Below are positions 25,501-33,833 of a stretch of DNA of 64,000 nt, piece by piece (position 1 is the first letter of the stretch; each line of letters begins with the position of its first letter). Source of the DNA: Branchiostoma lanceolatum (lineage: Eukaryota; Chordata; Leptocardii; Amphioxiformes; Branchiostomatidae); the NCBI RefSeq assembly GCF_035083965.1, contig NC_089722.1, forward strand, positions 21,073,142 to 21,137,141, given 5' to 3'. The notes under the pieces are model-generated. The model had not been told where the DNA came from, searched no databases, and saw only the letters and a list, made by a program, of their open reading frames with translations. A program made the translations under genes and the position numbers.

Positions 25501-27841
25501 AAAGCACAAAATTGAACTTTAAACAATTTTTGGTCCAGTATTTTCTTATTACAATGGAATTTAGACCTTGTTTGCAAAACTTACCCTGTAGCAAATCACA
25601 ATCTTTAATACCACTGAGTGCTGATGTGTTTTCTTCTTTTCTGCACTTTTCTGTGTCAAATCTCTGCAAAAGACAAAATTGTTAAGAGTTAAACCTGACA
25701 GTCTAACCTTTTGTTTCCTTCCTGTTTCCCACAGTGAACATCTACACCTCCATCTTTGGTATGATCCAGATGGCGTGCATCCTCATGGCCCCCCTGATCG
25801 GCATCGTCCTCGACTGGAACACCAGGCCGAAGAAGTCCAAGGGTGCTAAAGAGGAGCTACTCGACGACACGTGCAATGGAAAGGGCAGCACCTCCAGTGA
25901 AAAAAGGTATTTCAGATCAGAGTTTCTGACATGATTATTCTGACTGTCAGTTATGTCTATGTCTATATAGATTAATCCAGACACCAAATGCCTTGAAAGG
26001 AGCCTGCATCGCATTTCACATAAAGTGTAATCAGTCGTTATAATTCCATCTAATTCCTAGCTGAGCTGCTGAAATTTGACATAAAGCATTATCGGTGCAT
26101 TCTACACATGTAGCGTCTGAACATAGCATAAAGCAAAGCCACCTTGCCTGCTAGTATGAATATGTTGCCACTGCCTTTTTTAAATTCAGTGTACAGCGTT
26201 GAATGTAGACCCCCCCATGCAGCCCCCCTCAAAATTAAGATAAGACGTTTTAGCCATAAACTCTTGAGGAAAGTAAATGAAGATAAGCTCTATACTTAAA
26301 AGACCTTTCATCTGATTCTGCAGCGTCAACATAACCCTCAACAAGCAAAAACAACAACAGAAAGTCAAGTTGCAAAAGATCAGCAACGTGATGAAGGCCT
26401 TTGCTCTGACGAACGTCCTCATGATCTTCTTCGGTGTCACTGTCCTCATCCCAAGTCTGGAACTACAGGTAAGAAGACGTGGAAACTACTGCCAATCTTG
26501 AAATGTTTGCAACGGATTTGTTTTCGCAGTTTTCACAGTGATCTCCCCGCTGCGAATTCATGACACAGCAAATATGCATTTCCAATGTTTTTTGCTGATG
26601 AAACAAGGAAGCCACAACATTCACTGATGTTGTTATATGTTGCTTCTTCTTCCAGATCTTGACGTTTTTGCTTCACACACTCATCAGAGGGTTCATCCAT
26701 TCAACTGTCGGTGCCATGTATGCCACTATGTAAGTGTCTGATCTATACATGTTCTTGTTAAATTGTAAGCATTTCTAACAAAATATCTGCCACTGCTGTA
26801 TTAAAGCAAGGCAATTCTGATTTTTGCATTGCACAAACACTACTTTAGATTATGAATTAAAAGACACAATGTGCTAATTTTTCTGGTATTTTTAGGCACT
26901 TGATTGTTCGTGATAGCATACCATGTAAATGAACTTGAAGCTGGCAACAAAAGTGACCCATAACATTAACACGAAGATATAGGAAAATGCTCTAGAATGA
27001 CAACTATACTATGCAAAGCGAGTGCTAGTGCTGAACATTGACTACCTAAATTGTTAGGAAAACGATAACTGACAAAGTTGTATTTTTTCCCTCAGGTATC
27101 ATCACACCCACTTTGGCACATTGACAGGGTTGCAGTCGCTGATCTCTGCAGTATTCGCCTGTCTACAGTACCCCGTCTTCACCATCATCAACGGGCCTCT
27201 CAACGAGGACCCCTTCTGGGTATGTAGATTATTGCAATCTTGCTGTGAGGGACACAATCGCAAATACAGTCAAACCTGTACTAGTGACCACCTCTGCATA
27301 AGGACCACCTGGCCATTGTGGCCACTTCTTGGTGTCCCTTAGATTAGTTTTCCCATTGACTCAAGCATTTAAAGAATATTTTGTCTACACTACAATGTCT
27401 ACTGTATACTTTGACCATTTTATCTTCATCTTTTCTACTTAGCCCCTTATTTTTGTTTGATTATTAGCAGTTTTGAGTTGTCGCTATAGACAGGTTTGAG
27501 TGTACACATCAGTCCATATTGTTTGTTTGTTTGTCACAATACAGTTGTCTTGCTTGAGTTTTCGATGCAGTAACAGAGCCGTATCCTGCAGAAATCTGAC
27601 TCTATGTTTTCTTTTGCATCTTCTTCAGATGAACGTCGGCTTGCTGGTGCTCACATTCTTCAACTTCGGTCTGCCAGCTTACCTCTTCCTCTATGTCAAG
27701 AGACTAAAGGCTGAACCAGAGGTGGGCAAGCCAAAGACGTCAGTAGTATCAGTCGACCTCCCAAAGAACATGAGCTCGAAAACCCTCATAACGACGATAA
27801 AGGAAGAGGAACTCGACAACGACGACGTGTTCATGGCCTGA
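10365..27841 (+). CDS. SLC43A2-like: SLC43A1/A2-like (LAT3/LAT4) amino-acid transporter, complete 11-exon CDS
   Basis: Coding exons are 10365-10524, 20526-20777, 21220-21392, 21948-22093, 22479-22627, 23684-23830, 25735-25906, 26324-26468, 26656-26729, 27096-27219 and 27629-27841. All introns are GT-AG and the frame is kept throughout, giving 584 residues (human LAT3/LAT4 are about 560-570). The protein looks like a 12-TM major-facilitator. TM1 is about residues 14-38, and a luminal loop carries three N-glycosylation sequons (N59, N64, N68). The MFS motif A form GxxxDxxGxRxxR is at 106-118. Family-typical stretches include [31 protein letters not shown] and [15 protein letters not shown]. Members of this family move large neutral amino acids (Leu, Ile, Phe, Met) across the plasma membrane independently of sodium. 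Details such as PGPEEMD and TVGRRLS look closer to SLC43A2 than to SLC43A1, but one pre-duplication orthologue is equally possible. The first coding intron holds an antisense LINE. Confidence 0.93.
13293..16740 (-). mobile_element. 5'-truncated L1/Tx1-type LINE, antisense in an intron
   Basis: On the minus strand the element runs from a truncated endonuclease region through ORF2 to AATAAA (plus-strand TTTATT at 13323-13328) and an A-tail (T run 13293-13316). The 3' end is clear. The 5' end is not: frame-broken endonuclease-like residues continue to about 16.7 kb, beyond which nothing LINE-like is visible. ORF1 and the endonuclease N terminus are missing, as expected from incomplete target-primed reverse transcription. 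It sits in the first coding intron of the SLC43A1/A2-like gene, opposite to transcription. Confidence 0.85.
13383..16655 (-). CDS. LINE ORF2 protein, partial (endonuclease end, reverse transcriptase, zinc knuckle)
   Basis: About 1,090 codons are open without a stop. The first codon is TTG inside a continuing frame, so this is a fragment and not a true start. In order it carries the tail of the APE-type endonuclease ([12 protein letters not shown], and the catalytic SDH at 16434-16442) and a charged linker. Then comes the reverse transcriptase, with [30 protein letters not shown] and [14 protein letters not shown]. The palm motif reads VADD (15036-15047) instead of the usual F/YADD. A C-terminal CxxC...H...C knuckle lies near 13.72-13.77 kb. 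L1-clade ORF2 proteins are usually about 1,200-1,300 residues, so roughly the first 150-200 are absent. The long open frame suggests a fairly recent insertion. Confidence 0.88.
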   Translation of the reverse strand: MSRHEKQQNESLRDLCSHFDLIDIFRHLHPMDKSFTWRQKTPLIACRLDYWFVSSTLVADVFEADHYASICSDHSAVFINLHSREAPRGNGFWKLNVNLLTDPGYKQEIEKVIDDTKEELKHYTPDMIWEICKMKIKELSISWSKHKNKERNKLEKELENRLKRLEQKLDTDLNPQTLTEYENVKTQLESIIQEKAKGQQIRAKTKYITEGEKPTKYFLNLENKKPSQNCITSLENGKIHDQVEILKECRSFYQTLYSSKNVPDDKIENYLTSVNIQKTLSDEEKERCDKPITLQDCEEAVLGMKLGKTPGCDGLPPEFYKLFWPSIGSLVHSVICWALNEGKLPQSFRKAMLRLIFKNGDPETLTNWRPISLLNTDYKILAFILANRIKPHLENLINKDQCAYIKGRFIGQNVRLIQDIIDFCDTKNLQGMVLFLDFEKAFDCVEHNFMFKVLEKFNFGPNFIQWVKIIYTDCLASVINNGWKTASFQIQRGIRQGCPLSALLFLLVAEILFYSMQTNSNIKGIKVNEEEIKLCQVADDTTVFLSTEESLHEALRCLRSFSSVAGPILNKAKTKGLWIGTWKTKKKDIGGITWPLTPIKSLGVYFGHCSKSLIKLNWEDKVKQIKTILNTWRQRNLTLFGKITIVKSLAAAKVTYIMNVMPAPLSILKELNTAFFNFVWSGKGDKRKRKTLVGNYDQGGLRMLDIYSVKDALLASWAKRICNGSGSWRHIPSHFLSAVMGSVNLVFEMNWIEEKHLSELPIFYKQIIAAWQNANAVCTKPHTTENIQNQVIWGNRHVLSQGKPLFYPHWIKSGFIYIKDILHNGKLLADKTCFQKLKIKRNWACELLTLKQAIPRQWKCGTCNVSSKKSEALPTLYVLSAKKVKTVDTIKTSDLYQNVVQQKFMSPYVEKKWEMFFECKFNWKNIWQNQINPILGTHMSQTNYKILHEILPCGKLLCVWKNMSSKCNICSCVEDYKHLFLTCKCLTTFWKNFCNVIYKCFKCTIEVSLIEIVLGYKTNHPYNTSEIYVTINLLICIAKKVIFRNWCNNRNSDKYIPIDIFSIFKSEVNLLFNLVNNRNNRTCKHVLSNL
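16741..20525 (+). other. Remainder of SLC43A1/A2-like coding intron 1
   Basis: AT-rich, no exon or RNA gene seen. Contains the MITE at 19488-19702. The part before the LINE (10525-13292) is likewise without exons and has a diverged CAGTCAAA-type element near 10688-10870. Confidence 0.6.
19488..19702. mobile_element. Abundant ~200-bp MITE with TACTGTAAAT ends (representative copy)
   Basis: The ends read TACTGTAAACGCATTTAAGT and ACTTAAATGCATTTACAGTA, with GCGGTG and GTTGAAACAA inside. Relatives lie at about 22104-22305, 24555-24752, 26492-26625, 41155-41260, 43500-43690, 46435-46660, 47880-48060, 49575-49770, 50565-50760, 51455-51670, 51700-51840, 53470-53645, 57750-57875, 60080-60275 and 61550-61680. 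Shared words are GTGGTTTTATTTTC, GAATATGCATTT and TTGTTTCAACTGC. No ORF. Confidence 0.75.
20526..20777 (+). CDS. SLC43A2-like: SLC43A1/A2-like coding exon 2
   Basis: Acceptor CTCTGCAG and donor AGAA|GTGAGT. The exon encodes residues 54-137: the glycosylated extracellular loop (NIT, NIT, NMT), TM2, motif [14 protein letters not shown] and TM3. Confidence 0.95.
21220..21392 (+). CDS. SLC43A2-like: SLC43A1/A2-like coding exon 3
   Basis: Acceptor TTCTTCTCAG and donor AAG|GTCAGT. The exon encodes residues 138-195, including [16 protein letters not shown] and GAYASSA (TM4-TM5). Confidence 0.95.
21948..22093 (+). CDS. SLC43A2-like: SLC43A1/A2-like coding exon 4
   Basis: Acceptor TTCCTTGCAG and donor TTCAG|GTATGG, phase 2. 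The exon encodes residues 196-243: GLYDLGIPF, a hydrophobic TM6 and the start of the central cytoplasmic loop (PGPEEMDF). Confidence 0.94.
22479..22627 (+). CDS. SLC43A2-like: SLC43A1/A2-like coding exon 5
   Basis: Acceptor TTTTCTTCAG and donor CATG|GTGAGG. The exon encodes residues 244-293 of the central cytoplasmic loop, including [10 protein letters not shown] and VTTVGRRLS, which match the LAT4 loop. Confidence 0.93.
23389..23530. mobile_element. Foldback element in SLC43A1/A2-like intron 5
   Basis: TIRs TAGCTTATCTCCAAGCAGAT and (complement) TAGCTAATCTCCAAACAGAT, followed by CAAGACAG arms and a GGCCA loop. A single TIR-like fragment is at about 17655-17676. Confidence 0.6.
23684..23830 (+). 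CDS. SLC43A2-like: SLC43A1/A2-like coding exon 6
   Basis: Acceptor CCTGTTGCAG and a weaker donor AAAG|GTTGGT. The exon encodes residues 294-342 with TM7 ([18 protein letters not shown]). The following loop is short compared with human LAT3. Confidence 0.9.
23983..24145. mobile_element. Short CAGTCAAA-type MITE in SLC43A1/A2-like intron 6
   Basis: Ends TACAGTCAAAACTGCCCACT and GTGCAGGTTTGAATGTAC, with GGACAGGTGGTCACTATAGA and GGGACCACCAAAAAGTGGTC inside. Confidence 0.6.
25735..25906 (+). CDS. SLC43A2-like: SLC43A1/A2-like coding exon 7
   Basis: Acceptor TTTCCCACAG and donor AAAAAG|GTATTT, phase 2. The exon encodes residues 343-399: [10 protein letters not shown] (TM8), LIGIVLDW and a lysine/acid-rich cytoplasmic loop. 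Confidence 0.92.
26324..26468 (+). CDS. SLC43A2-like: SLC43A1/A2-like coding exon 8
   Basis: Acceptor GATTCTGCAG and donor CTACAG|GTAAGA. The exon encodes residues 400-448: a basic loop ending [18 protein letters not shown], then TM9. Confidence 0.93.
26656..26729 (+). CDS. SLC43A2-like: SLC43A1/A2-like coding exon 9
   Basis: A small 74-nt exon with acceptor TTCTTCCAG and donor ACTAT|GTAAGT, phase 2. It encodes residues 449-472 ([15 protein letters not shown]), matching the SLC43 TM10 segment. Confidence 0.93.
27096..27219 (+). CDS. SLC43A2-like: SLC43A1/A2-like coding exon 10
   Basis: A 124-nt exon with acceptor TTCCCTCAG and donor TTCTGG|GTATGT. It encodes residues 473-514 ([19 protein letters not shown]11). 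It is the positional homologue, equal in length, of the duplicated exon in the SLC43A3-like gene. Only one copy is seen here. Confidence 0.94.
27265..27505. mobile_element. Short CAGTCAAA-type MITE in the last intron of the SLC43A1/A2-like gene
   Basis: Ends TACAGTCAAACCTGTACTAG and CGCTATAGACAGGTTTGAGT, with GACCACCTGGCCATTGTGGC inside. Confidence 0.6.
27629..27841 (+). CDS. SLC43A2-like: SLC43A1/A2-like terminal coding exon 11
   Basis: Acceptor CTTCTTCAG. The exon encodes residues 515-584: TM12 ([20 protein letters not shown]) and a cytoplasmic tail ending [13 protein letters not shown], then TGA. The acidic tail is a possible trafficking region (inference). Confidence 0.94.
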   Translation: MNVGLLVLTFFNFGLPAYLFLYVKRLKAEPEVGKPKTSVVSVDLPKNMSSKTLITTIKEEELDNDDVFMA

Positions 27842-29590
27842 GGCGGTCGCGTACGGACAAAAGTCACGCTCTCGTAACCACGAGTTTGTTCGCTGTGTGA
27901 CAAGCTGGACTCATTGCATAGTTGTGTCACAGTGTCTTGTACAAAGTTGAAGAGATTTGCAATCAAGAGCAAACTCCTGGTAATACGAGAACGCAAACCT
28001 TGTCAAGCCATGCTGGTTATGGTGTAACATTCGGTGTTTAGAAGTGTGAAACATTTACCACTAGAGGGGTGGAAAGGAAAGACTATGTGTAATATTCCTT
28101 CACAGTTGTAAAGAGACAGAGTTTAATTTTTAAGTGTGTGGAAACTTTTGCCATCCAGAAGATACCACGTAAAGCTAGGAACAGCTCTTAATTATTGAAT
28201 TACATGTATACAAGTTTGGTGTTGTTAATTTGTTGTCAGGAAAGGATCTTCATTTCATCACAAGGTTTGGGGGTAAAGAACGAGTAGATCAAGAAGTAGT
28301 GGATATATGGTGCTGTTGAGAGCAATGAACAAACCCAAATGTGCAATACCATCTTTAGTTATTGCTGGATACATATACAAACATTTCTTTCAAGTATCAT
28401 ATATTGGTGGGGAATAAGTTACTATAAGTGTGTTACTATTCTCACAGAATGTATTTTTGGACACCTTGAATAGTGCAACATAGTCTTTTGTCCAAAGATA
28501 ACTGCATTTCTTGTAGGCCATTATCACAAATATATTGTGACGATATATAAAACACATGGCAGTAAAGGATATTGAGTGTGAATGCAGTTAAGTGATTTTA
28601 GCTTCTGTTGAAGTACTGCTGTATATTAAGGGTTTTATAACTTTATATGTTTGTATGTTTAGGCATTGTCGTATCTAATTCTAAGGGATGGGTCTGACTT
28701 CCGAAGAAACTTAAAATAAGATGAAAAGACAACCCGTTGTTGTAGATTTGGGAGGCAGATGTGATACCAAAGCCTTTCTCTTTGTGTCAGATGTCTACAA
28801 GAATACATTCTTCTACACAAGAGTTTTTAAGATACTATAAAATCCAAAGAAATTGACAGAGGGATTTGATGAATACCAAAGTGATGGTATAGGTTTCAGA
28901 GGTGTTTAATTGCACGTTTGATGCACTTAATTTGTCTATCTGGTTTGTACCATAGATAGGAAGATATGAAGTGTTCACGGCAAACACCTTAGAAGAGTTA
29001 AGAAAGAAAGATGAAGTGTAGAAGTGGTGTTAATTGCTGTTCTTAAAGTTCTTAATAATATGATATCTTTGTAACTTAAATAGAAGCCTTACACTCTTTC
29101 AGGTTTCTCATTGTCCAACAGTGTAAGGTGATGTGTTTGCATCTTTAGATAACAAGAGTCTAGTATTGTAGCGTTACCTCTTTACAAGATCTTTTCTTAA
29201 GGTAGTAAGTTTCCTTTTTCTGACAAATTCTATATTTCGAAAAAGAACAAAAATATATATACTATTACCCTATTGATTGTTTAAGTGTCTGTGCAAATGA
29301 TATTTATGATGCTGGCTTGTTTATAAAGGGTGAAAGAAGTTTTTATGCCAAACCACTGCTGTTGTAACGAAGTTACTTGGGTATAGTTTAACTGTGGTGT
29401 TGTGTACTATCTCACCTGTAAGCAGAGAAGTGGCAATGGCAGTATTTATGGAGCTGATAGATCCAGCCTAAGCACCAGCTAACGATGACATCAATGTTGA
29501 TCATTGACAAATGAGGGGAGGTTGCCACCCTCCGAAGTATTGTATTGTAAAGTTTTCTGATTCTGATTAAATGGTCATAACTGAATTTTT
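27842..29590 (+). other. Probable 3'UTR of the SLC43A1/A2-like gene
   Basis: AT-rich sequence follows the TGA without a reading frame or a recognised repeat. The clearest poly(A) signal is ATTAAA at 29566-29571, followed by a T/GT-rich stretch (TTTTTTCTTTGTGTTG). The true end could be earlier. Confidence 0.5.
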
Positions 29591-29653
29591 TCTTTGTGTT
29601 GTGTTTTGTTTCTGAACTGTAGCTACTTCAAACAGTCCCCTCTTATTCGTACA

Positions 29654-29840
29654 TTTTTTTTTTTTTTTTAAATTAACGTTACATTGAAACATTGGCGCAC
29701 CAAATCCGTGTGTGATTTTTGGCATACTTTTGACATACGCTCGGTGGACCTCACTCCACCGTCATGGTAGCAATACTGTTCAGGAATATCGTGTTAATTG
29801 CCTTTCCTAAGGGCACAACGTCGGTATCGAACCCGGAACA
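29654..29840 (-). mobile_element. SINE fragment sharing the TGTGCCCTT core
   Basis: On the minus strand GGGTTCGATACC (B box) is followed by GTTGTGCCCTTAGGAAAGGC and ends in an A-tail (T run 29654-29669). The core matches the SINE at 44530. Confidence 0.6.
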
Positions 29841-30529
29841 AAGTATTTTATATAAAAGATATGTCTTGGACCCAGACCTGGCAAATTAAAGAACTAACTT
29901 TGCACAACCATGTCAAGACTTCTTGACTTGAATATCCCATAGTTTTCTTTTGTGAAATGTCTAAGATATTGTCATATTTCTTTAATTCATGGTCGCCTTT
30001 TCGAAAACGGCGTGAAAAAAGCCTCAAAACTTCAGACCCCCTATACGAGTCTTTTGCGATTTCGCGATTCCCGAAAAGCCAGAAATCTGGCAATTTGATG
30101 TCGTTTCAGTGCCACTTTTCCAGGGGCGGCCCTGCAGATTAGGCTATATTAAGTACATCGTCCCGACTTGTAAAAATGGGAAAATACGAAAAACATAAGC
30201 CTTAAAGCCGTACACGTTCCTAAACAGGTTCGGACGTCTCCTCATTGTGCTCAGTATTTTTTTAGGCTTTTGAAAATTCCAGTTGACAAGAAGCACTTTA
30301 AATTTGTTTTGGAACGTCGCGCGAGGAGCTCGAAATTAACACAGTGGTCGCTCGAAGAAGCAGCACCTAGGATTCTCCACTTGTTCTTAACTTCGTTGTC
30401 CTGCTTCAGCAGAAGATGGCAACATATTAAACTGTCAACAAATTAAAAAGTCCCTTTTCTTTCTTTTTGAAAACTGGGTAAAACCAGATGCGCGCGCCAA
30501 CGTCATACAAAATGGTGTGGCCTTAGAAC

Positions 30530-30755
30530 TACTCTCCAAGCAGAGGAGGGGTTCCGGCTGGTTTTTGACGTGTTTTTTAAAAGCCCGACAAAAACGCCTA
30601 AATTTTAGGCGTTTTTGTCGGGCTTTCTACTTTGTCACTTTTTTGTGTCGTGTGGGTTGGCAAAAAAAAAAAAAAAAGACAAAGTAGAAAGCTCGACAAA
30701 AACGCCTAAAAACACGTCAAAAACCAGCCGGAACCCCTCCTCTGCTTGGAGAGTA
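30530..30755. mobile_element. Same hAT-like MITE family (copy B)
   Basis: Same TIRs and arms as the copy at 3236-3422, with an A-run in the loop. GTGGCCTT at 30517-30524 and 30756-30763 is the likely target duplication. Five bases (AGAAC) lie between the left duplication and the TIR. Confidence 0.8.
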
Positions 30756-31156
30756 GTGGCCTTCTACCCGGTGGGTGATCTCCAATGCAATTACTACATT
30801 TGTAGAATAGATAGAGTAGAGCATATAGTTTACGGTCACGGTTAGGATGTTCTTTGTTATTATCTAGCTGTCTCTTCTTCAACCGATTGTCATTATGGGT
30901 TTACGTGGATGGTTAAAACCTAGAGTAGAGTAGATGTAGAGTAGATACTAGTAACGTTATATAGTTTCCAACACAACTGCGTGAAACATAGAATGATAAA
31001 ACCTAACGTGACTCAACCGAGCAAATATCACTTATAAGCAATGAACATTTTTGCGACATTGCTCACTTTAATTAATGTTACACAATGTAACGTTATATTC
31101 TATATAGGCTCACGAGAGTTCCCTCCTTCACGCTAGCATGTGACCGTATGAGGAGG

Positions 31157-31242
31157 TGCCTCGAACACGTTAAACAGCCTACATTACCTTACACATTGGG
31201 TACCTGCCTGTGGCACTGGCTGCAAATACACCTGATATTATT
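31157..31242 (+). repeat. 85-bp dispersed repeat, copy 2
   Basis: Copy of 2431-2515, ending in an (ATT)n run like a retroposon 3' tail. It lies about 0.75 kb upstream of the heat-shock promoter. Confidence 0.75.
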
Positions 31243-31916
31243 ATTATTATTATACTGTGAAAACTGGCATGACGCTAACGTTACATACATTGAAAACCCT
31301 TTTTTTCGCGACAATTCGGCAGGTTTGTCAGGAGCACTTGAATTTATCTCTAGCTCCAAAGTCCATACACGACTTTAATAGTTATATGGCGTCAAGTTCT
31401 AGTATATTCTTTCGGCCAAAGTATCAAGGTTGAATGCTGAACAAACTAATGAGGCAAACACTTTCTACGAGCCCGACATAAAGTTCGCGAACATTTGTCA
31501 GAACCACAGGAGGTTATTTCTAGAACGATTGAAATTCTCTCTTATAACACGTTATCTCTCTTACTTCTTTTCTTAAGTATGACTCATGAAGCGTATTTCT
31601 AGCATGTTCCAACGGTATACGCCAAAAAAACAAAAACATCAGATCCAGTTTCACGTTAAACATTAGCACATTAACGTTTAACTTACAGCTACATGTACAA
31701 GTTTAGACGTTCAGTTGAGAAAACTTCGCAACAATTCGACAGACTTTTCTGAAACGCTGGGATATTGCCATTAATTCCTGGCACGACTGAAGCTCGTGTT
31801 TAAAGTCTACACATGACTCAGTGTATGTTTCTGGTATATTCCTGGCCATCACGCGACAAAGATACCATCAATGGGCGGTGCACGTACAAATGTAGCGATA
31901 CGTGCGGCAGCGCGTG

Positions 31917-31991
31917 GAACTTCGAGAACGTTCAAAATGGGGGTGGGGTCAGGGGTATAAAACCCGATATGGTGATCTCTGTCTGCTCAGA
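31917..31991 (+). promoter_or_regulatory. Heat-shock promoter: HSE, TATA box and initiator
   Basis: Three perfectly spaced heat-shock units TTCgaGAAcgTTC lie at 31921-31933, with one more GAA at 31917-31919 one base out of register. A TATAAAA box is at 31956-31962 and an initiator-like TCAGAC has its A at 31989, 33 bases after the start of the TATA box. A partial HSE (TTCtaGAA) is at 31518-31525. This is the classic layout of a heat-inducible promoter driving the gene that starts at 32090. Confidence 0.85.
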
Positions 31992-32089
31992 CCCGGGTAA
32001 AGTTTCACCACAGTCGCCTAGGCTAGCGCAGACAGCTCCATCTTTGTTGTCGGAGATTTTGAAATTGGGAGGTTGTTTTCTTGTTGAAG

Positions 32090-32608
32090 ATGGCAGGGAA
32101 AGACGAAAGAACGATTCCTCTCTCCTTCTCCTCTTTCGGAGGATGGTCGGAGGAGTGGAGGAAGAGGATGGCGGAGCACCACCGCGCCATGCTGGACCGG
32201 CTGGAGCGGCCGTTCGGCGGTTTCCCGGCAATGTCAGATGACTATGAGAGGATGTTTTCGAGCCCCGGTATCTCCTGGTGGCCGGGGTACGGGCAGCCTC
32301 CCCCAGGCCTGGCCATCTGTCCCCCGGGACCCATCGGGCCCACCAGCCCCTCTCCCGGGATGTCCATGCAGCCATTCTCCTTCCCAGGCATACCGCCAAG
32401 TCCAGATTCCCGTCTTGAAGTGGACGACAACAAGTTCAAGGTCATGGTGGACGTGAACCAGTTCTCTCCCGAGGAAGTCAAAGTGAAGACGGTCGGGAAC
32501 TACGTGGTGGTTCACGCCAGGCACGAGGAGAAGCAGGACGAGCACGGCTTCATCCAGCGGGAGTTCACCAGGAAATACATGCTGCCCGAGGGGGTCGACC
32601 CCGAGAAG
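32090..32608 (+). CDS. HSPB-like: Small heat-shock protein coding exon 1
   Basis: ATG at 32090 (GAAGATGGC context), about 100 bases after the predicted start of transcription. The exon encodes residues 1-173 and ends GTCGACCCCGAGAAG|GTACTC, phase 0. An upstream in-frame TTG at 32081 is not a plausible start. Confidence 0.93.
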
Positions 32609-33833
32609 GTACTCATTAATTATAAGACAACGACTGCTTTTATTATAATATTGGCTTCTCCAGGAAGGCCATGTTTTAGGTGCTGTTTGTGTGTCTGTGT
32701 GTTTGTCAATGATATTTAGGTAGGCGCGTAGGGGTCGGGAAAACGAAGGTCAAGTTCGCTTATGGTTCTCCTAGCGCCTTTCTACGATGTTGCAGCAAAA
32801 TTTCCGGTTTTGATGTTAAAGATAGGTTTTGTGCGAAATCTGCGAACTGTAAACTTCTAATATTTCTCTTTATTTTGATGCATGTTTGATTACGATTGTT
32901 TACACATAAATTTCATGTGAGGAATTGGTTGAAAGATGATTAAGTTAGATCAGTAAATTTCATTCTTCAAATTTGACTCCATGCTCCACAAATCCTTCAT
33001 GTTAATATTTTCTCTAAGAAGGTTAAAATAACCCCCTTGATTTCTCTAAGAAACAACTAATATCATTGAACTGGCCTAATAACACTAATGTGGCCGTGGA
33101 AGCATGGCCCCATTTTTTTCAAATCGTCATCTTTCACTTGACTCAGAGATAACAAAATTTTCTAATTAACTATATGCAAATCATCCCCTAATCTGCATAA
33201 CTTGTGCAATATTCACCACCACCGTAATCATACAGTACCGTGAATTTGATGCTCTTATTTGTCAAAAACAAGATAACTATCAACAGCATTTCATAATAGA
33301 TGATGCACATTGTCTTGATCTACATAACGTATAGATTTACAATTTGTACTTAAAATGCTTTTTATCATCTGTTTTTATCAAATTGTGAAAATCCCTTAAA
33401 ACTTTCCTGTTAAGCAAGAAAGGGTCATTTTCACATCAAGTGTATGGGGTGGGTGAAAGGTTGTCTTGAATTAATGTAGCATTGCATGCAAAAGAGTTTG
33501 TGGTACTTTTATCTTATTATGCAGTTCCTGTTCCTTATAAATGAAATAAGTATAAATAGAGTAACATATAAGACATATAGTACTGTTTAGAAATTTAATT
33601 TCCCATACATTGTAGCCATTACAATGGTTTCGCAATAAAGTTTGATATCTATTTGACAGTAGAAACCTTAACGGAGTTGTGTTTATTGTCTTCCCCAGGT
33701 GACCTCCTCCCTGGCCACAGACGGAGTACTGACCGTGGAGGCGCCCACACAGAAGGCCCTGGAGCCAGCCGGGCCCGAGAGATCCGTCCCCATCAAGAAA
33801 CAAGACAAGCCAGCGGTTGAGGGGAAGAAGTAA
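32090..33833 (+). CDS. HSPB-like: Small heat-shock protein (alpha-crystallin family), two exons
   Basis: Exons 32090-32608 and 33699-33833 join in phase 0 to 217 residues. The N-terminal region (1-107) begins MAGKDERTIPLSF and carries WRKRMAEHHRAMLDRLER and a Pro/Gly-rich stretch. The alpha-crystallin domain spans about 108-188. It contains DVNQFSPEEVKVKT, HEEKQDEHGFIQREFTRKY (R161 matches the R120 position of alpha-B crystallin) and SSLATDGVLTVEAP. The tail holds SVPI (202-205), an I/V-x-I/V-type motif used for oligomer contacts, and ends in a Lys-rich KK. Such proteins are ATP-independent holdases that form oligomers in the cytosol. Within the HSPB1/alpha-B-crystallin-like group no one-to-one orthologue is claimed. 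Regulation is almost certainly by heat-shock factor (see promoter). Confidence 0.93.
33699..33833 (+). CDS. HSPB-like: Small heat-shock protein coding exon 2
   Basis: Acceptor GTCTTCCCCAG. The exon encodes the last strands of the alpha-crystallin domain (VTSSLATDGVLTVEAP), the VPI motif and the tail, with TAA at 33831-33833. Confidence 0.93.
   Translation: MTSSLATDGVLTVEAPTQKALEPAGPERSVPIKKQDKPAVEGKK

Noticed and set aside
31932..32545. Minus-strand frames opposite the heat-shock exon
   Set aside because: Shadows of the GC-rich plus-strand exon, which has clear family motifs.
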